Of a stretch of DNA of 64,000 nt, positions 50,414 through 58,827 are shown piece after piece. Origin of the DNA: Bacteroidetes bacterium UBA7674 (GTDB lineage Bacteria; Bacteroidota; Bacteroidia; Chitinophagales; Chitinophagaceae). Made by a program: the position numbers and the translations under genes. Position 1 is the first letter of the stretch, and each line of letters begins with the position of its first letter. The notes under the pieces are model-generated. The model was not told where the DNA came from. It saw nothing but the letters and a program-made list of their open reading frames with translations, and made no database searches. The stretch is taken from positions 12,738 to 76,737 of the forward strand of contig DLHG01000004.1 in assembly GCA_002483105.1 (NCBI GenBank). Direction: 5' to 3'.

Positions 50414-51094
50414 CTAACTGTTTTTCTTTGAGTTATGTGTATAAACTTGTTTCAAGTAAAAAGGTTCAGCTGAGGCTAAATTGACACTTTCATTACACTT
50501 AAATTGGTTATATGTATATTTTGACCAACTTTCCAAATCTAATATTTCGACAGGTAAAATACGTATTTCACTACCTGCCAAACTATTGACGGTCTGCTGA
50601 TGAATATTGCCGACAATTAATATGTTTTTATCGCTATTTAACAATTTAGGCAAGTCGGCTTCCGACATGTGTACAGGGGTTGTTTGTTCCGTTAAATCAC
50701 GGTTGTACACAGCAACAAAATACTCCTGTTCCCGCGCAATGAGGACGGCGATATAGATATCGTACTCTGAATGTTGATTGATGGCCTGGTGAGCCATCAA
50801 TGTGAGCTTGTTTTGTGCAAAGAGCGGGAGGTCATTTACATAACAGATAGCCTTAGCTGTGGCCATACTTACACGCAGCCCTGTATAGGAGCCGGGACCT
50901 GCACAAACAGCCACACCACTCAACTCACTCATCGTAATTTTTTCTTCCGCTAATACACCTGCGATCATATTGTTGATATTAGCAGCCTGGCTGCGGGCAT
51001 CGGTATTGAGCCGATGCGTGCGGGGTATGCCATTGGCAGACAATGCAACGGTGCATGTTTCGGCAGAAGTATCAATATGTAAGAAGTATTCCAT
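50414..51094 (-). CDS. tsaB: tRNA threonylcarbamoyladenosine biosynthesis protein TsaB
   Basis: 226 residues. The ASKHA-fold start YFLHIDTSAETCTVALSANG is typical, and GVAVCAGPGSYTGLRVSMAT (about residues 60-79) is the family signature. TsaB partners TsaD and TsaE in making t6A37 of tRNAs. It is divergent from ridA, with 42 bp between the two start codons. Confidence 0.94.
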   Translation of the reverse strand: MEYFLHIDTSAETCTVALSANGIPRTHRLNTDARSQAANINNMIAGVLAEEKITMSELSGVAVCAGPGSYTGLRVSMATAKAICYVNDLPLFAQNKLTLMAHQAINQHSEYDIYIAVLIAREQEYFVAVYNRDLTEQTTPVHMSEADLPKLLNSDKNILIVGNIHQQTVNSLAGSEIRILPVEILDLESWSKYTYNQFKCNESVNLASAEPFYLKQVYTHNSKKNS

Positions 51095-51105
51095 TGTGCA
51101 AGGCG

Positions 51106-51132
51106 CAAAAGTACGGATGCTTCTTATTTTTG
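51106..51132. promoter_or_regulatory. divergent -7 boxes between tsaB and ridA
   Basis: TACTTTTG on the minus strand (51106-51113) lies 11 bases before the tsaB ATG, and TATTTTTG on the plus strand (51125-51132) lies 4 bases before the ridA ATG. Both imply transcripts with little or no leader. Neither has TTTG at the ideal -33 position. Confidence 0.45.
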
Positions 51133-51136
51133 CGTC

Positions 51137-51523
51137 ATGGAAAAGAAAATAATCAGGACAGAAAACGCCCCGGCACCGATAGGGCCATATAACCAGGCTG
51201 TAGTTGCGGGTAATATGCTCTTTGTATCAGGGCAAATAGCGATAGACCCTAAGACGGGAGACCTCCTGCAGGGGGATATACAAGCAGAGACCAAACTGGT
51301 GATGGAAAACCTGAAAGCGATACTTACCGAAGCCGGTACTGACTTCAGCAAGGTGATCAAAAGCACCATCTTCCTGATGGATATGGGGCAGTTCGCACAA
51401 GTGAATGAAGTGTATGGTGCTTACTTTGATAACGCTACTGCACCGGCACGTGAGACTGTGCAGGTATCGGGATTACCGAAGGGCGTGAAGGTGGAGATAA
51501 GTGTGATAGCATTAGTTGATTAG
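51137..51523 (+). CDS. ridA: RidA family reactive imine deaminase
   Basis: 128 residues, full length. APAPIGPYNQAVVAGNMLFV, SGQIAIDPKTGDLL, TKLVMENLKAILTEAGTDFS and PARETVQVSGLPKGVKVEIS follow the RidA pattern, including the catalytic Arg in PARETVQV. It deaminates 2-aminoacrylate-type imines and so protects PLP enzymes. The protein at 32674-33084 is a divergent relative. Confidence 0.94.
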   Translation: MEKKIIRTENAPAPIGPYNQAVVAGNMLFVSGQIAIDPKTGDLLQGDIQAETKLVMENLKAILTEAGTDFSKVIKSTIFLMDMGQFAQVNEVYGAYFDNATAPARETVQVSGLPKGVKVEISVIALVD

Positions 51524-51531
51524 TTGAAAGG

Positions 51532-51582
51532 GTTGACTAGTTGATTTAGACCCTGTACGGATCAACAAATCAACTAGTCAAC
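51532..51582. repeat. perfect inverted repeat between convergent ridA and glnS
   Basis: GTTGACTAGTTGATTT and AAATCAACTAGTCAAC form a 16-bp perfect stem with a 19-base loop. More copies of the AGTTGATT unit flank it on both sides. It could terminate both genes. A related sequence is at 61451-61483. Confidence 0.75.
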
Positions 51583-51594
51583 AAATCAACTGAA

Positions 51595-53262
51595 TTATCC
51601 TTTCTTCATTTCCTTGGCCCAGGCATCTTTTAATGTTACTGTGCGGTTGAAGATTATTTTGTCGCTGGTACTTTCTGTATCTACACAGAAGTAGCCTTTG
51701 CGGAGAAACTGGAACTGTTGCATTGGTTGTGCTTCTGCCAGTGAAGGTTCTATGTATACTTTTGGAAGCACTTGCATTGAATCAGGATTGATGTAGTCTT
51801 TAAAGTCACCGTCTTCGCTGCCCGGGTCTTCTACTTTGAAGAGGCGCTCGTAGAGTCTTACTTCAGCAGTTTTAGCATGAGGAACACTCACCCAGTGGAT
51901 AGTACCTTTCACGTTGATGCCACTGGTATCGCTGCCACTGCGGCTTTCAGGGATGTAAGTGCAATGTATTTCTGTTACCTTACCACTATCATCTTTTACA
52001 AAGCTATCACACTTTACAATGTAAGCGTGTTTTAAACGCACCATGAGTCCCGGGCCGAGGCGGAAGAATTTTTTAGGTGGTTCTTCCATAAAGTCTTCAC
52101 GCTCTATCCATATTTCACGACTGAATGGAACAGAACGGCTACCACCATTCTCATCTTCAGGATTGTTTTCCGCAGTCAATATTTCTTCTTTCCCTTCCTC
52201 GTAGTTAGTGATCACCAACTTCACCGGATCAAGAACTGCCATCACGCGATTAGCAGATTTGTTGAGTTGCTCACGAACGTAAAATTCAAGCAGACCGAGG
52301 TCAACAATATTCTCGCGCTTGGCAATACCTACTGTATCGCAGAAGGTAACTATAGCCTTAGCCGGATAGCCACGGCGACGCATACCACTTACAGTAGGCA
52401 TACGAGGATCGTCCCAACCGGAAACGTGTTTTTCGTTCACAAGTTGCAGCAGCTTACGCTTGCTCATTACTGTGTAAGTAAGATTGCGGCGCGCAAACTC
52501 ATACTGATGAGAAGGGAAGATACCCAGTTGCTGTATGAACCAATCGTATAGCGGACGGTGGTGAATGAACTCCAGCGTGCATATAGAGTGTGTGATGTGC
52601 TCAATGCTATCGCTCTGGCCATGTGCAAAATCGTACATAGGATAGATGCACCACTTATCGCCTGTGCGGTGATGGTGTGCATGTTTGATACGGTACATCA
52701 AAGGATCGCGCAGGAGCAGGTTAGGGTGCGCCATATCTATTCTGGCACGAAGTGTTTTCTCTCCATCTTTGTACTTACCTGCTTTCATTTCTTCAAACAG
52801 TTGCAGGTTCTCTTCTATGCTACGGTTGCGATAAGGGCTTTCTTTACCCGGCTCAAAAGTAGAACCTTTGGTAGCTGCTATTTCCTCTGCCGTACTATCA
52901 TCTACATAAGCGAGCCCTTTCTTAATCAAGGTTACGGCAAAATCATAGAGTGTATCAAAATAGTCTGATGCGTATAGTTCGTTATCCCACTGGAAGCCGA
53001 GCCATTTTATATCATTCTTGATACTTTCTACGTATTCTGTTTCTTCCGTAACAGGATTAGTATCGTCGAAGCGCAGGTTGCACTTGCCGTTGTACTTCTT
53101 TGCCAGCCCGAAATTCAGGCAGATGGAAGAAGCGTGGCCTATATGCAGGTAACCATTAGGCTCCGGAGGGAAACGCGTATGTATGCGCCCGTCATTTTTG
53201 CCTTCGGCTATATCGTTCTCTATTATCTCTTCTAAGAAGTTGAGTGACTTTTCTTCGGTCAT
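51595..53262 (-). CDS. glnS: glutaminyl-tRNA synthetase
   Basis: 555 residues, the usual length. FPPEPNGYLHIGHASSICLN has the HIGH motif at about residue 40, LRFDDTNPVTEE follows, and the KMSKS counterpart is VMSKRKL at about 270. The GlnRS C-terminal barrel (VFSREIW-type and YIPESRSGSDTSGINVKGTI) is complete. It charges tRNA-Gln directly, so the Gat amidotransferase route is not needed for Gln. A TACCTTTG box lies 23 bases upstream of the ATG. Confidence 0.96.
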   Translation of the reverse strand: MTEEKSLNFLEEIIENDIAEGKNDGRIHTRFPPEPNGYLHIGHASSICLNFGLAKKYNGKCNLRFDDTNPVTEETEYVESIKNDIKWLGFQWDNELYASDYFDTLYDFAVTLIKKGLAYVDDSTAEEIAATKGSTFEPGKESPYRNRSIEENLQLFEEMKAGKYKDGEKTLRARIDMAHPNLLLRDPLMYRIKHAHHHRTGDKWCIYPMYDFAHGQSDSIEHITHSICTLEFIHHRPLYDWFIQQLGIFPSHQYEFARRNLTYTVMSKRKLLQLVNEKHVSGWDDPRMPTVSGMRRRGYPAKAIVTFCDTVGIAKRENIVDLGLLEFYVREQLNKSANRVMAVLDPVKLVITNYEEGKEEILTAENNPEDENGGSRSVPFSREIWIEREDFMEEPPKKFFRLGPGLMVRLKHAYIVKCDSFVKDDSGKVTEIHCTYIPESRSGSDTSGINVKGTIHWVSVPHAKTAEVRLYERLFKVEDPGSEDGDFKDYINPDSMQVLPKVYIEPSLAEAQPMQQFQFLRKGYFCVDTESTSDKIIFNRTVTLKDAWAKEMKKG

Positions 53263-53285
53263 TAATTATTGGTTGTTATGCGTTG

Positions 53286-53293
53286 CAAAGGTA
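53286..53293 (-). promoter_or_regulatory. -7 promoter box for glnS
   Basis: TACCTTTG on the minus strand; the glnS ATG is at 53262. No TTTG at the expected -33 position. Confidence 0.5.
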
Positions 53294-53417
53294 ACATTTT
53301 GGCAGAAGCCTTATCTCATTGATAATGAAAGTGATGTAAAAGACAACCAAAATACCCCTATTCATATTCATAAACATCAGAAATTATTCAGTATCTTAAT
53401 ATCAAATAATCAAGACC

Positions 53418-55061
53418 ATGAAAAGAAAACTACTATTATTCTTATTGCTAGTTGGGGGACTTGCAACTAAGACAACCGCTCAATGCGACTGTGGCACAGG
53501 CGCTGACGGTGCATTCCATGCCACGAATAATGTGTCGCTTCCAGGGGGCACATACAACTACACCACTTTTACCATAGATGCAGGTATGACCGTGGCTGTA
53601 ACAGGCAACCAGCCATTGATCATAAAATGCACCGGGAAAGTACTTATAGATGGTATACTGGATGCGAGTGGCGGGAATGGAGGAAGTGGTATTACCAGCG
53701 TTTCAGGCGGTGCACCTGGCATAGGTGTTGCCGGAGGCCATGATGGAGGTGCGGGAATAATTTTAGGTACGGCAGCCCCGGGACTGAATGGCACCGGACC
53801 TGGTGCAGGTGGGTTTGGTGATGTATGGGGTGGTGGTGGAGGTGGCGGTTATGGCGCTGCCGGCCAGTTCGGAACCGGTTATAATGGTGGCCCAATAGGC
53901 CCCGGCGGACCACAATATGGTGTCAATTATCTGGTAAACTATGATGGCGGCTCAGGTGGTGGCAGTGGCTCCGGCGGCAACAATTGTGGCTCCGGCGGTG
54001 GTGGCGCAGGTGGCGGCATCATCCTGATACGCAGTTGTGATACCATACAAGTGACCGGAAGCGGTGTAATATCGGCTAACGGCGGACATGGCGGCTCTGA
54101 CGGTGCGGGTAGCTGTGGCGGCGGCGGTGGTGGTTCCGGCGGTACTATATGGCTTGCCTCACCAACAATGATACAGGATGGCAACTTACAAGCATTCGGA
54201 GGGCTTGGTGGCAGTACCGTTCAGACAACAGGTGGCGAAGGAGGCATGGGTGCAATAGGCAGAATAAGACTTGACTATAATACACTTGCAGGCAATATGA
54301 CAGGTAATGCATCTCCTACTCCGGGATTGCTCACACAGATGCTGCAAAATGCTATGACTGTGATACCTATTACATGTAATGGTGATGCAAATGGTTCCGC
54401 ATCAGCGTTAGTAACAGGTGGCGGCGGCTTTTATGATTACTCTTGGAGTAACGGGCCTACTACAACCGGCAACCCTAATTTGGCTGCAGGGACATACATC
54501 GTGACGATAACAGATACCAATGGTTGCAGTATAAATGATACTGCTGTGTTAACAGATCCCCCTGCGCTGGCTTCAACAGGCTCGTCCACAAACGAGACAA
54601 CTACGACAGCCAATGACGGAACGGCTACGGTGACAGTAACCGGCGGCACTGCTCCTTATACATACCTGTGGACACCGGGCGGTGGCACGACTAATCCTTT
54701 AACCGGACTGGATACGGGTAACTATGTGGTAACAATAACAGATGATAATGGCTGTACAATGCTGGATACAGTACATGTGGGCCAGGAACCTGTTTCTGTT
54801 CATACAACATTGGCAGACCATGGATTAAGTATCTACCCTAATCCTGCCAGCGATATAGTTACTATTGCCTTTAAGGAAAAAATAAGCGGAGAAGTGATGA
54901 TACAACTGACAGACAACATGGGCAGGGTGTTAGCTACAGAAAAGTACAATAATGCTTCGGAGTTTACTATGACCATCAGCTCTTATGCAACAGGGAATTA
55001 CTTTCTGCGCATTAGTGCCGAAGGTAGCATCAGAAATGTGCCGGTGACCATCAAAAAGTAA
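53418..55061 (+). CDS. glycine-rich secreted protein with type IX sorting domain, paralogue 1
   Basis: 547 residues. A signal peptide (MKRKLLLFLLLVGGLATKTT) precedes QCDCGTG, a beta-helix-like N-terminal part (YNYTTFTIDAGMTVAVTGNQ), and about 200 residues of Gly-rich, Cys-containing repeat (SGGGSGSGGNNCGSGGGGAG). Two SprB-type repeats follow (CNGDANGSASALVTGGGGFY and NDGTATVTVTGGTAPYTYLW), then a C-terminal sorting domain (GLSIYPNPASDIVTIAF...). It should be exported by the type IX system. The Gly-rich core resembles secreted beta-helix or adhesin proteins; the ligand is unknown. Paralogues 2 and 3 follow in tandem. Confidence 0.85.
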   Translation: MKRKLLLFLLLVGGLATKTTAQCDCGTGADGAFHATNNVSLPGGTYNYTTFTIDAGMTVAVTGNQPLIIKCTGKVLIDGILDASGGNGGSGITSVSGGAPGIGVAGGHDGGAGIILGTAAPGLNGTGPGAGGFGDVWGGGGGGGYGAAGQFGTGYNGGPIGPGGPQYGVNYLVNYDGGSGGGSGSGGNNCGSGGGGAGGGIILIRSCDTIQVTGSGVISANGGHGGSDGAGSCGGGGGGSGGTIWLASPTMIQDGNLQAFGGLGGSTVQTTGGEGGMGAIGRIRLDYNTLAGNMTGNASPTPGLLTQMLQNAMTVIPITCNGDANGSASALVTGGGGFYDYSWSNGPTTTGNPNLAAGTYIVTITDTNGCSINDTAVLTDPPALASTGSSTNETTTTANDGTATVTVTGGTAPYTYLWTPGGGTTNPLTGLDTGNYVVTITDDNGCTMLDTVHVGQEPVSVHTTLADHGLSIYPNPASDIVTIAFKEKISGEVMIQLTDNMGRVLATEKYNNASEFTMTISSYATGNYFLRISAEGSIRNVPVTIKK

Positions 55062-55085
55062 ATTCTGATCATACAGTTTATAAAA

Positions 55086-55123
55086 AGAAAGGCAGCCCGG
55101 TTTGAACTCCCGTCTGCCTTTCT
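55086..55123 (+). terminator. terminator-like hairpin after paralogue 1
   Basis: AGAAAGGCAG and CTGCCTTTCT pair perfectly (10 bp) around an 18-base loop. T-rich sequence after it is weak. Confidence 0.6.
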
Positions 55124-55292
55124 TGTCTATTCCTAAGCCCGATTGCCTGTTGCTGAACTATTTTCCCTTCATGCCACACTTTCGCTTAATCTCGTTTGTT
55201 GTTTTTACAAAAAAGACCTCAAGTGTACTACCCCTCATAGCATCATTGTTTAAATAAATTTTTAATTATAACTTTCGAAAAAATAATAACTC

Positions 55293-56930
55293 ATGAAACG
55301 AAAACTACTATTATCGATATTGCTGCTTGGGGGAGTTGCAATTCAAACAAAAGCGCAGTGCGACTGCGGCACAGGTACGGATGGTGCCTTTACTGCGAGC
55401 AGCAATACTACCCTTGCGGGCGGTACGTACAACTATACTTCTTTCACGATAGATGCCGGTGTGACTGTTACCGTAACAGGTACAGCACCGCTTATTATCA
55501 ACAGCACCGGTGACATAAACATCGCCGGAACGATCACTGTAAGTGGCGCACCGGGATCGGACGGCGTTACGTTTTCCAATGCCGGCCCCGGTGGTGTAGG
55601 CGTTGCGGGAGGACACGACGGAGGTGCCGGATACTTTGATCCTGTATTAGGGCCTGAAAACGGACTTCCTGGTATGGGACCAGGAGCAGGCGGCTTAGGT
55701 TCGCAATGGTACAGCGGCGGCGGCGGCGGATATGGCACTACAGGGTTGAATGGCGATGTATTTGGCAGCGGTGGTGGTGCCGGTGGTATAACATACGGTA
55801 CTGCTCAGCTCACCACACTTGAAGGCGGCTCGGGTGGCGGAAGCGGCTCGGGTGGCAATAACTGCGGCTCGGGCGCAGGTGGTGCAGGTGGAGGTGTCAT
55901 TGTGATGAGCACATGTGGTACTCTAACTATAGCAGCAAGTGGTATGATACTATCCAACGGCGGTAACGGTGGCTCTGACGGTACGGGGAACTGTGGCGGC
56001 GGCGGCGCCGGTGCAGGCGGAAGCATCTGGCTTGTAGCCCCTACCCTTGTAAATGATGGTAGTGTACAAGCTAACGGCGGCATAGGTGGTAGCAGTAGCT
56101 TCACCGGACCAGGTGGTAACGGAGGAGACGGAAGGATCAGGTTTGACTACGCTACTACTTCAGGTACAGGTACGGTTTCACCTATGACAGGATTTACATC
56201 TACGCTGCTTTCAACATCCACAATAGTGAATAGTAACCTTGACTGCTTCGGTGACCTGAACGGCTCAGCAACAACTACACCTACAGGCGGTGCCGGTGGC
56301 TACACATACTTATGGACTAGTACCGAAACAACAGCAACAGCAACAGCGCTGGGCGCAGGTGAGCAAATAGTGACAGTGACAGATGCCAGCGGGTGCTCTG
56401 TATCAGATACTATTGACATAACATCACCTACGCAACTTGCTTCTACAGGCTCATCTACAGACGAGACAACATTGACCGCAAGCGATGGCACCGCTACTGT
56501 AACGGTAACAGGCGGTACTGCTCCTTATACTTACCTGTGGACACCGGGTGGTGGCACTACTAATCCTTTAACCGGACTGGATACCGGTAACTACGTGGTA
56601 ACGATAACGGATGATAATGGCTGTACAATGATGGACACTGTACATGTAGGACAGGGACCTGTTTCTGTTTATACAACAGTAGCAGACCATGGAGTAAGTA
56701 TCTACCCTAATCCTGCCAGCGATGTTGTTACAATTGCCTTCAAAGACAAAGTGAACGGCGAAGTGATGATACAACTGACAGATAACCTGGGCAGAGTGAT
56801 AGCAACTGAAAAATACAATAACGCTTCGGAGTTTACGATGAACACCAGCTCTTATGCAGCAGGTAACTACTTGCTGTGCATCAGTGCCGAAGGTAGCATC
56901 AGCAATGTGCTGCTGACCATCAGAAAGTAA
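55293..56930 (+). CDS. glycine-rich secreted protein with type IX sorting domain, paralogue 2
   Basis: 545 residues with the same layout as its neighbours: signal peptide (MKRKLLLSILLLGGVAIQTK), QCDCGTGTDG, beta-helix-like start, Gly-rich core (SGGGSGSGGNNCGSGAGGAG), two SprB-type repeats (CFGDLNGSATTTPTGGAGGY and ASDGTATVTVTGGTAPYTYL), and a sorting domain (GVSIYPNPASDVVTIAFKD). The second SprB-type repeat and the C-terminus are the most conserved parts. The core has fewer Cys. Confidence 0.85.
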   Translation: MKRKLLLSILLLGGVAIQTKAQCDCGTGTDGAFTASSNTTLAGGTYNYTSFTIDAGVTVTVTGTAPLIINSTGDINIAGTITVSGAPGSDGVTFSNAGPGGVGVAGGHDGGAGYFDPVLGPENGLPGMGPGAGGLGSQWYSGGGGGYGTTGLNGDVFGSGGGAGGITYGTAQLTTLEGGSGGGSGSGGNNCGSGAGGAGGGVIVMSTCGTLTIAASGMILSNGGNGGSDGTGNCGGGGAGAGGSIWLVAPTLVNDGSVQANGGIGGSSSFTGPGGNGGDGRIRFDYATTSGTGTVSPMTGFTSTLLSTSTIVNSNLDCFGDLNGSATTTPTGGAGGYTYLWTSTETTATATALGAGEQIVTVTDASGCSVSDTIDITSPTQLASTGSSTDETTLTASDGTATVTVTGGTAPYTYLWTPGGGTTNPLTGLDTGNYVVTITDDNGCTMMDTVHVGQGPVSVYTTVADHGVSIYPNPASDVVTIAFKDKVNGEVMIQLTDNLGRVIATEKYNNASEFTMNTSSYAAGNYLLCISAEGSISNVLLTIRK

Positions 56931-56951
56931 ATTCTACTCATTCAGTTTATA

Positions 56952-56994
56952 GCAAGAAAGGCGCCCCGGGTTGAACCCGGGGCGCCTTTCTTGC
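56952..56994 (+). terminator. strong 19-bp hairpin terminator after paralogue 2
   Basis: GCAAGAAAGGCGCCCCGGG pairs perfectly with CCCGGGGCGCCTTTCTTGC around TTGAA. It is longer and more GC-rich than usual and has no long T-run. The outer part matches the hairpin after paralogue 1. Confidence 0.7.
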
Positions 56995-57094
56995 TATTCC
57001 TAAGCCCGATTGTCTGTTGCTGAACTATTTACCTGTTATTCTAAACCCATCCGTTAATCTTGCCTATGCTATAATTTAATAAAAACGGATACTC

Positions 57095-58738
57095 ATGAAA
57101 AGAACATTACTACTATTCTTATTGCTGGTTGGGGGACTTGCAATGAAGACAACCGCGCAATGCGACTGCGGTACAGGTACTGACGGTGTATTTCACGCCA
57201 CGAACAACACTACATTGGCGGGCGGCACATACAATTACACCACATTCACTATTGATGCGGGCATGACCGTTACTGTGACCGGCAATCAACCGCTGATCAT
57301 TAAAGCTACAGGGAAAGTGACCATAGGTGGTACACTAAACCTGAGCGGCGGTAACGGTGCACCCGGGGTAACCTTTTCCAACTTTGGTGTGGGCGGAGTA
57401 GGTGTTGCCGGAGGTTATAATGGTGGTAACGGCGTGTACTTAGGCAACGGTGCGCCGGGATCACCCGGCACCGGTCCCGGGGCAGGGGGCTTCGGGGATG
57501 TATGGGGCGGTGGTGCAGGTGGTGGTTACGGAGCTGCAGGCTCCAACGGTGCTCCCTACCAGTCCGGACCTATAGCGCCCGGCGGTGCCGCTTATGGTGA
57601 TATATATATGGCGGACTATGACGGCGGCTCAGGCGGCGGCGGTGGTTCGGGCGGTTCAAATTGTGGCTCAGGCGGCGGTGGCGCAGGTGGAGGTATCCTT
57701 GTTATGTACAGTTGTGATACGATACAGGTAACCGGAGGTGGTGTTATAGCCGCTAATGGCGGCAATGGGGGTTCTGATGGCACAGGCAACTGTGGTGGTG
57801 GTGGTGGTGGTGCCGGTGGCACTATATGGCTTATTTCACCAACGATGATACTGGCAGGCAACCTGCAAGCTACCGGAGGCCTGGGAGGCACCAGTACGCT
57901 TGCCCCGAATTGTGTAGGTGGTCCGGGTGCTGTCGGCAGGATAAGACTGGATAACAACTCACTGTTTAGCTCCGGCAGTATAACTCCACCAGCCGGATTC
58001 ACAACAACTGTACTTAGTTCAACAACCGCAACTTCCAACACTACCCTGCTTTGCTTCGGTGACCTGGACGCACAAGCGAGTACAACTGCTTTGGGTGGTG
58101 GTGGATTTTACCAATACTCCTGGACCGGTGGCCAAACAACTGCAAGTGTGACAGGGCTTGGTGCAGGACAGAACGTAGTAACTGTTACAGACACTAACGG
58201 GTGCACCACAATGGATACAGTAACTGTTACTGAACCTGCGCAACTTGCATCTACGGGTTCATCTACCGATGAAACAACTGTTTCCGCCAATGATGGCACT
58301 GCAACTGTAACTGTAACAGGCGGTACTGCACCGTACACATATTTGTGGTCGCCTAGTGGCAGCACTACCAATCCGGCAACCGGGCTTGATACAGGAAACC
58401 ATATAGTGACGATAACAGATGATAATGGCTGCACAATGATGGATACAGTATATGTAAATCAAGGCCCTCTATCTGTATATACTACAATAGCTGATAGAGG
58501 TATGAGTGTATATCCTAATCCTGCCAGCAACTTTTTGACAGTATTGAGCAGCAAAACAATAAAAGGTGAAGTAGTAATACAACTCACGGATAACCTGGGC
58601 AGAGTATTAGCTACAGAAAAATACAATAACACTTCAGAGTTTACGCTGAACACCAGTCCTTATGCAACAGGTAACTATCTGCTTCGCATTAGTGCAGAAG
58701 GTAGTGTCAGCAATGTACCACTTAGTATAGTGCGGTAG
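57095..58738 (+). CDS. glycine-rich secreted protein with type IX sorting domain, paralogue 3
   Basis: 547 residues. Signal peptide MKRTLLLFLLLVGGLAMKTT, QCDCGTGTDG, beta-helix-like start (TYNYTTFTIDAGMTVTVTGN), Gly-rich core (GGGGGSGGSNCGSGGGGAGG), two SprB-type repeats (CFGDLDAQASTTALGGGGFY and NDGTATVTVTGGTAPYTYLW) and a sorting domain starting GMSVYPNPASNFL. The N-terminal third is closer to paralogue 1 than to 2. The strand of the sorting domain diverges most (TVLSSKTIKGEVVIQL). Confidence 0.85.
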   Translation: MKRTLLLFLLLVGGLAMKTTAQCDCGTGTDGVFHATNNTTLAGGTYNYTTFTIDAGMTVTVTGNQPLIIKATGKVTIGGTLNLSGGNGAPGVTFSNFGVGGVGVAGGYNGGNGVYLGNGAPGSPGTGPGAGGFGDVWGGGAGGGYGAAGSNGAPYQSGPIAPGGAAYGDIYMADYDGGSGGGGGSGGSNCGSGGGGAGGGILVMYSCDTIQVTGGGVIAANGGNGGSDGTGNCGGGGGGAGGTIWLISPTMILAGNLQATGGLGGTSTLAPNCVGGPGAVGRIRLDNNSLFSSGSITPPAGFTTTVLSSTTATSNTTLLCFGDLDAQASTTALGGGGFYQYSWTGGQTTASVTGLGAGQNVVTVTDTNGCTTMDTVTVTEPAQLASTGSSTDETTVSANDGTATVTVTGGTAPYTYLWSPSGSTTNPATGLDTGNHIVTITDDNGCTMMDTVYVNQGPLSVYTTIADRGMSVYPNPASNFLTVLSSKTIKGEVVIQLTDNLGRVLATEKYNNTSEFTLNTSPYATGNYLLRISAEGSVSNVPLSIVR

Positions 58739-58759
58739 TGAATAACTAATAACGACTTA

Positions 58760-58796
58760 AATAATAAAGGCGCTCATGGTGAGCGCCTTTATTATT
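58760..58796. terminator. 16-bp hairpin terminator after paralogue 3
   Basis: AATAATAAAGGCGCTC pairs perfectly with GAGCGCCTTTATTATT around 5 bases. The paired A/T outer ends give T-rich tails on both strands, so it may also serve the convergent M49 gene. Confidence 0.8.
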
Positions 58797-58827
58797 CTAA
58801 ATATTCTTATCAATTCATTCGTCTTCA

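Noticed and set aside
53939..54184. Minus-strand Pro-rich frames opposite the glycine-rich genes
   Set aside because: Pro-rich frames are the expected complement of Gly codons (GGN/NCC); they have no start signals and recur at the same place in all three paralogues.
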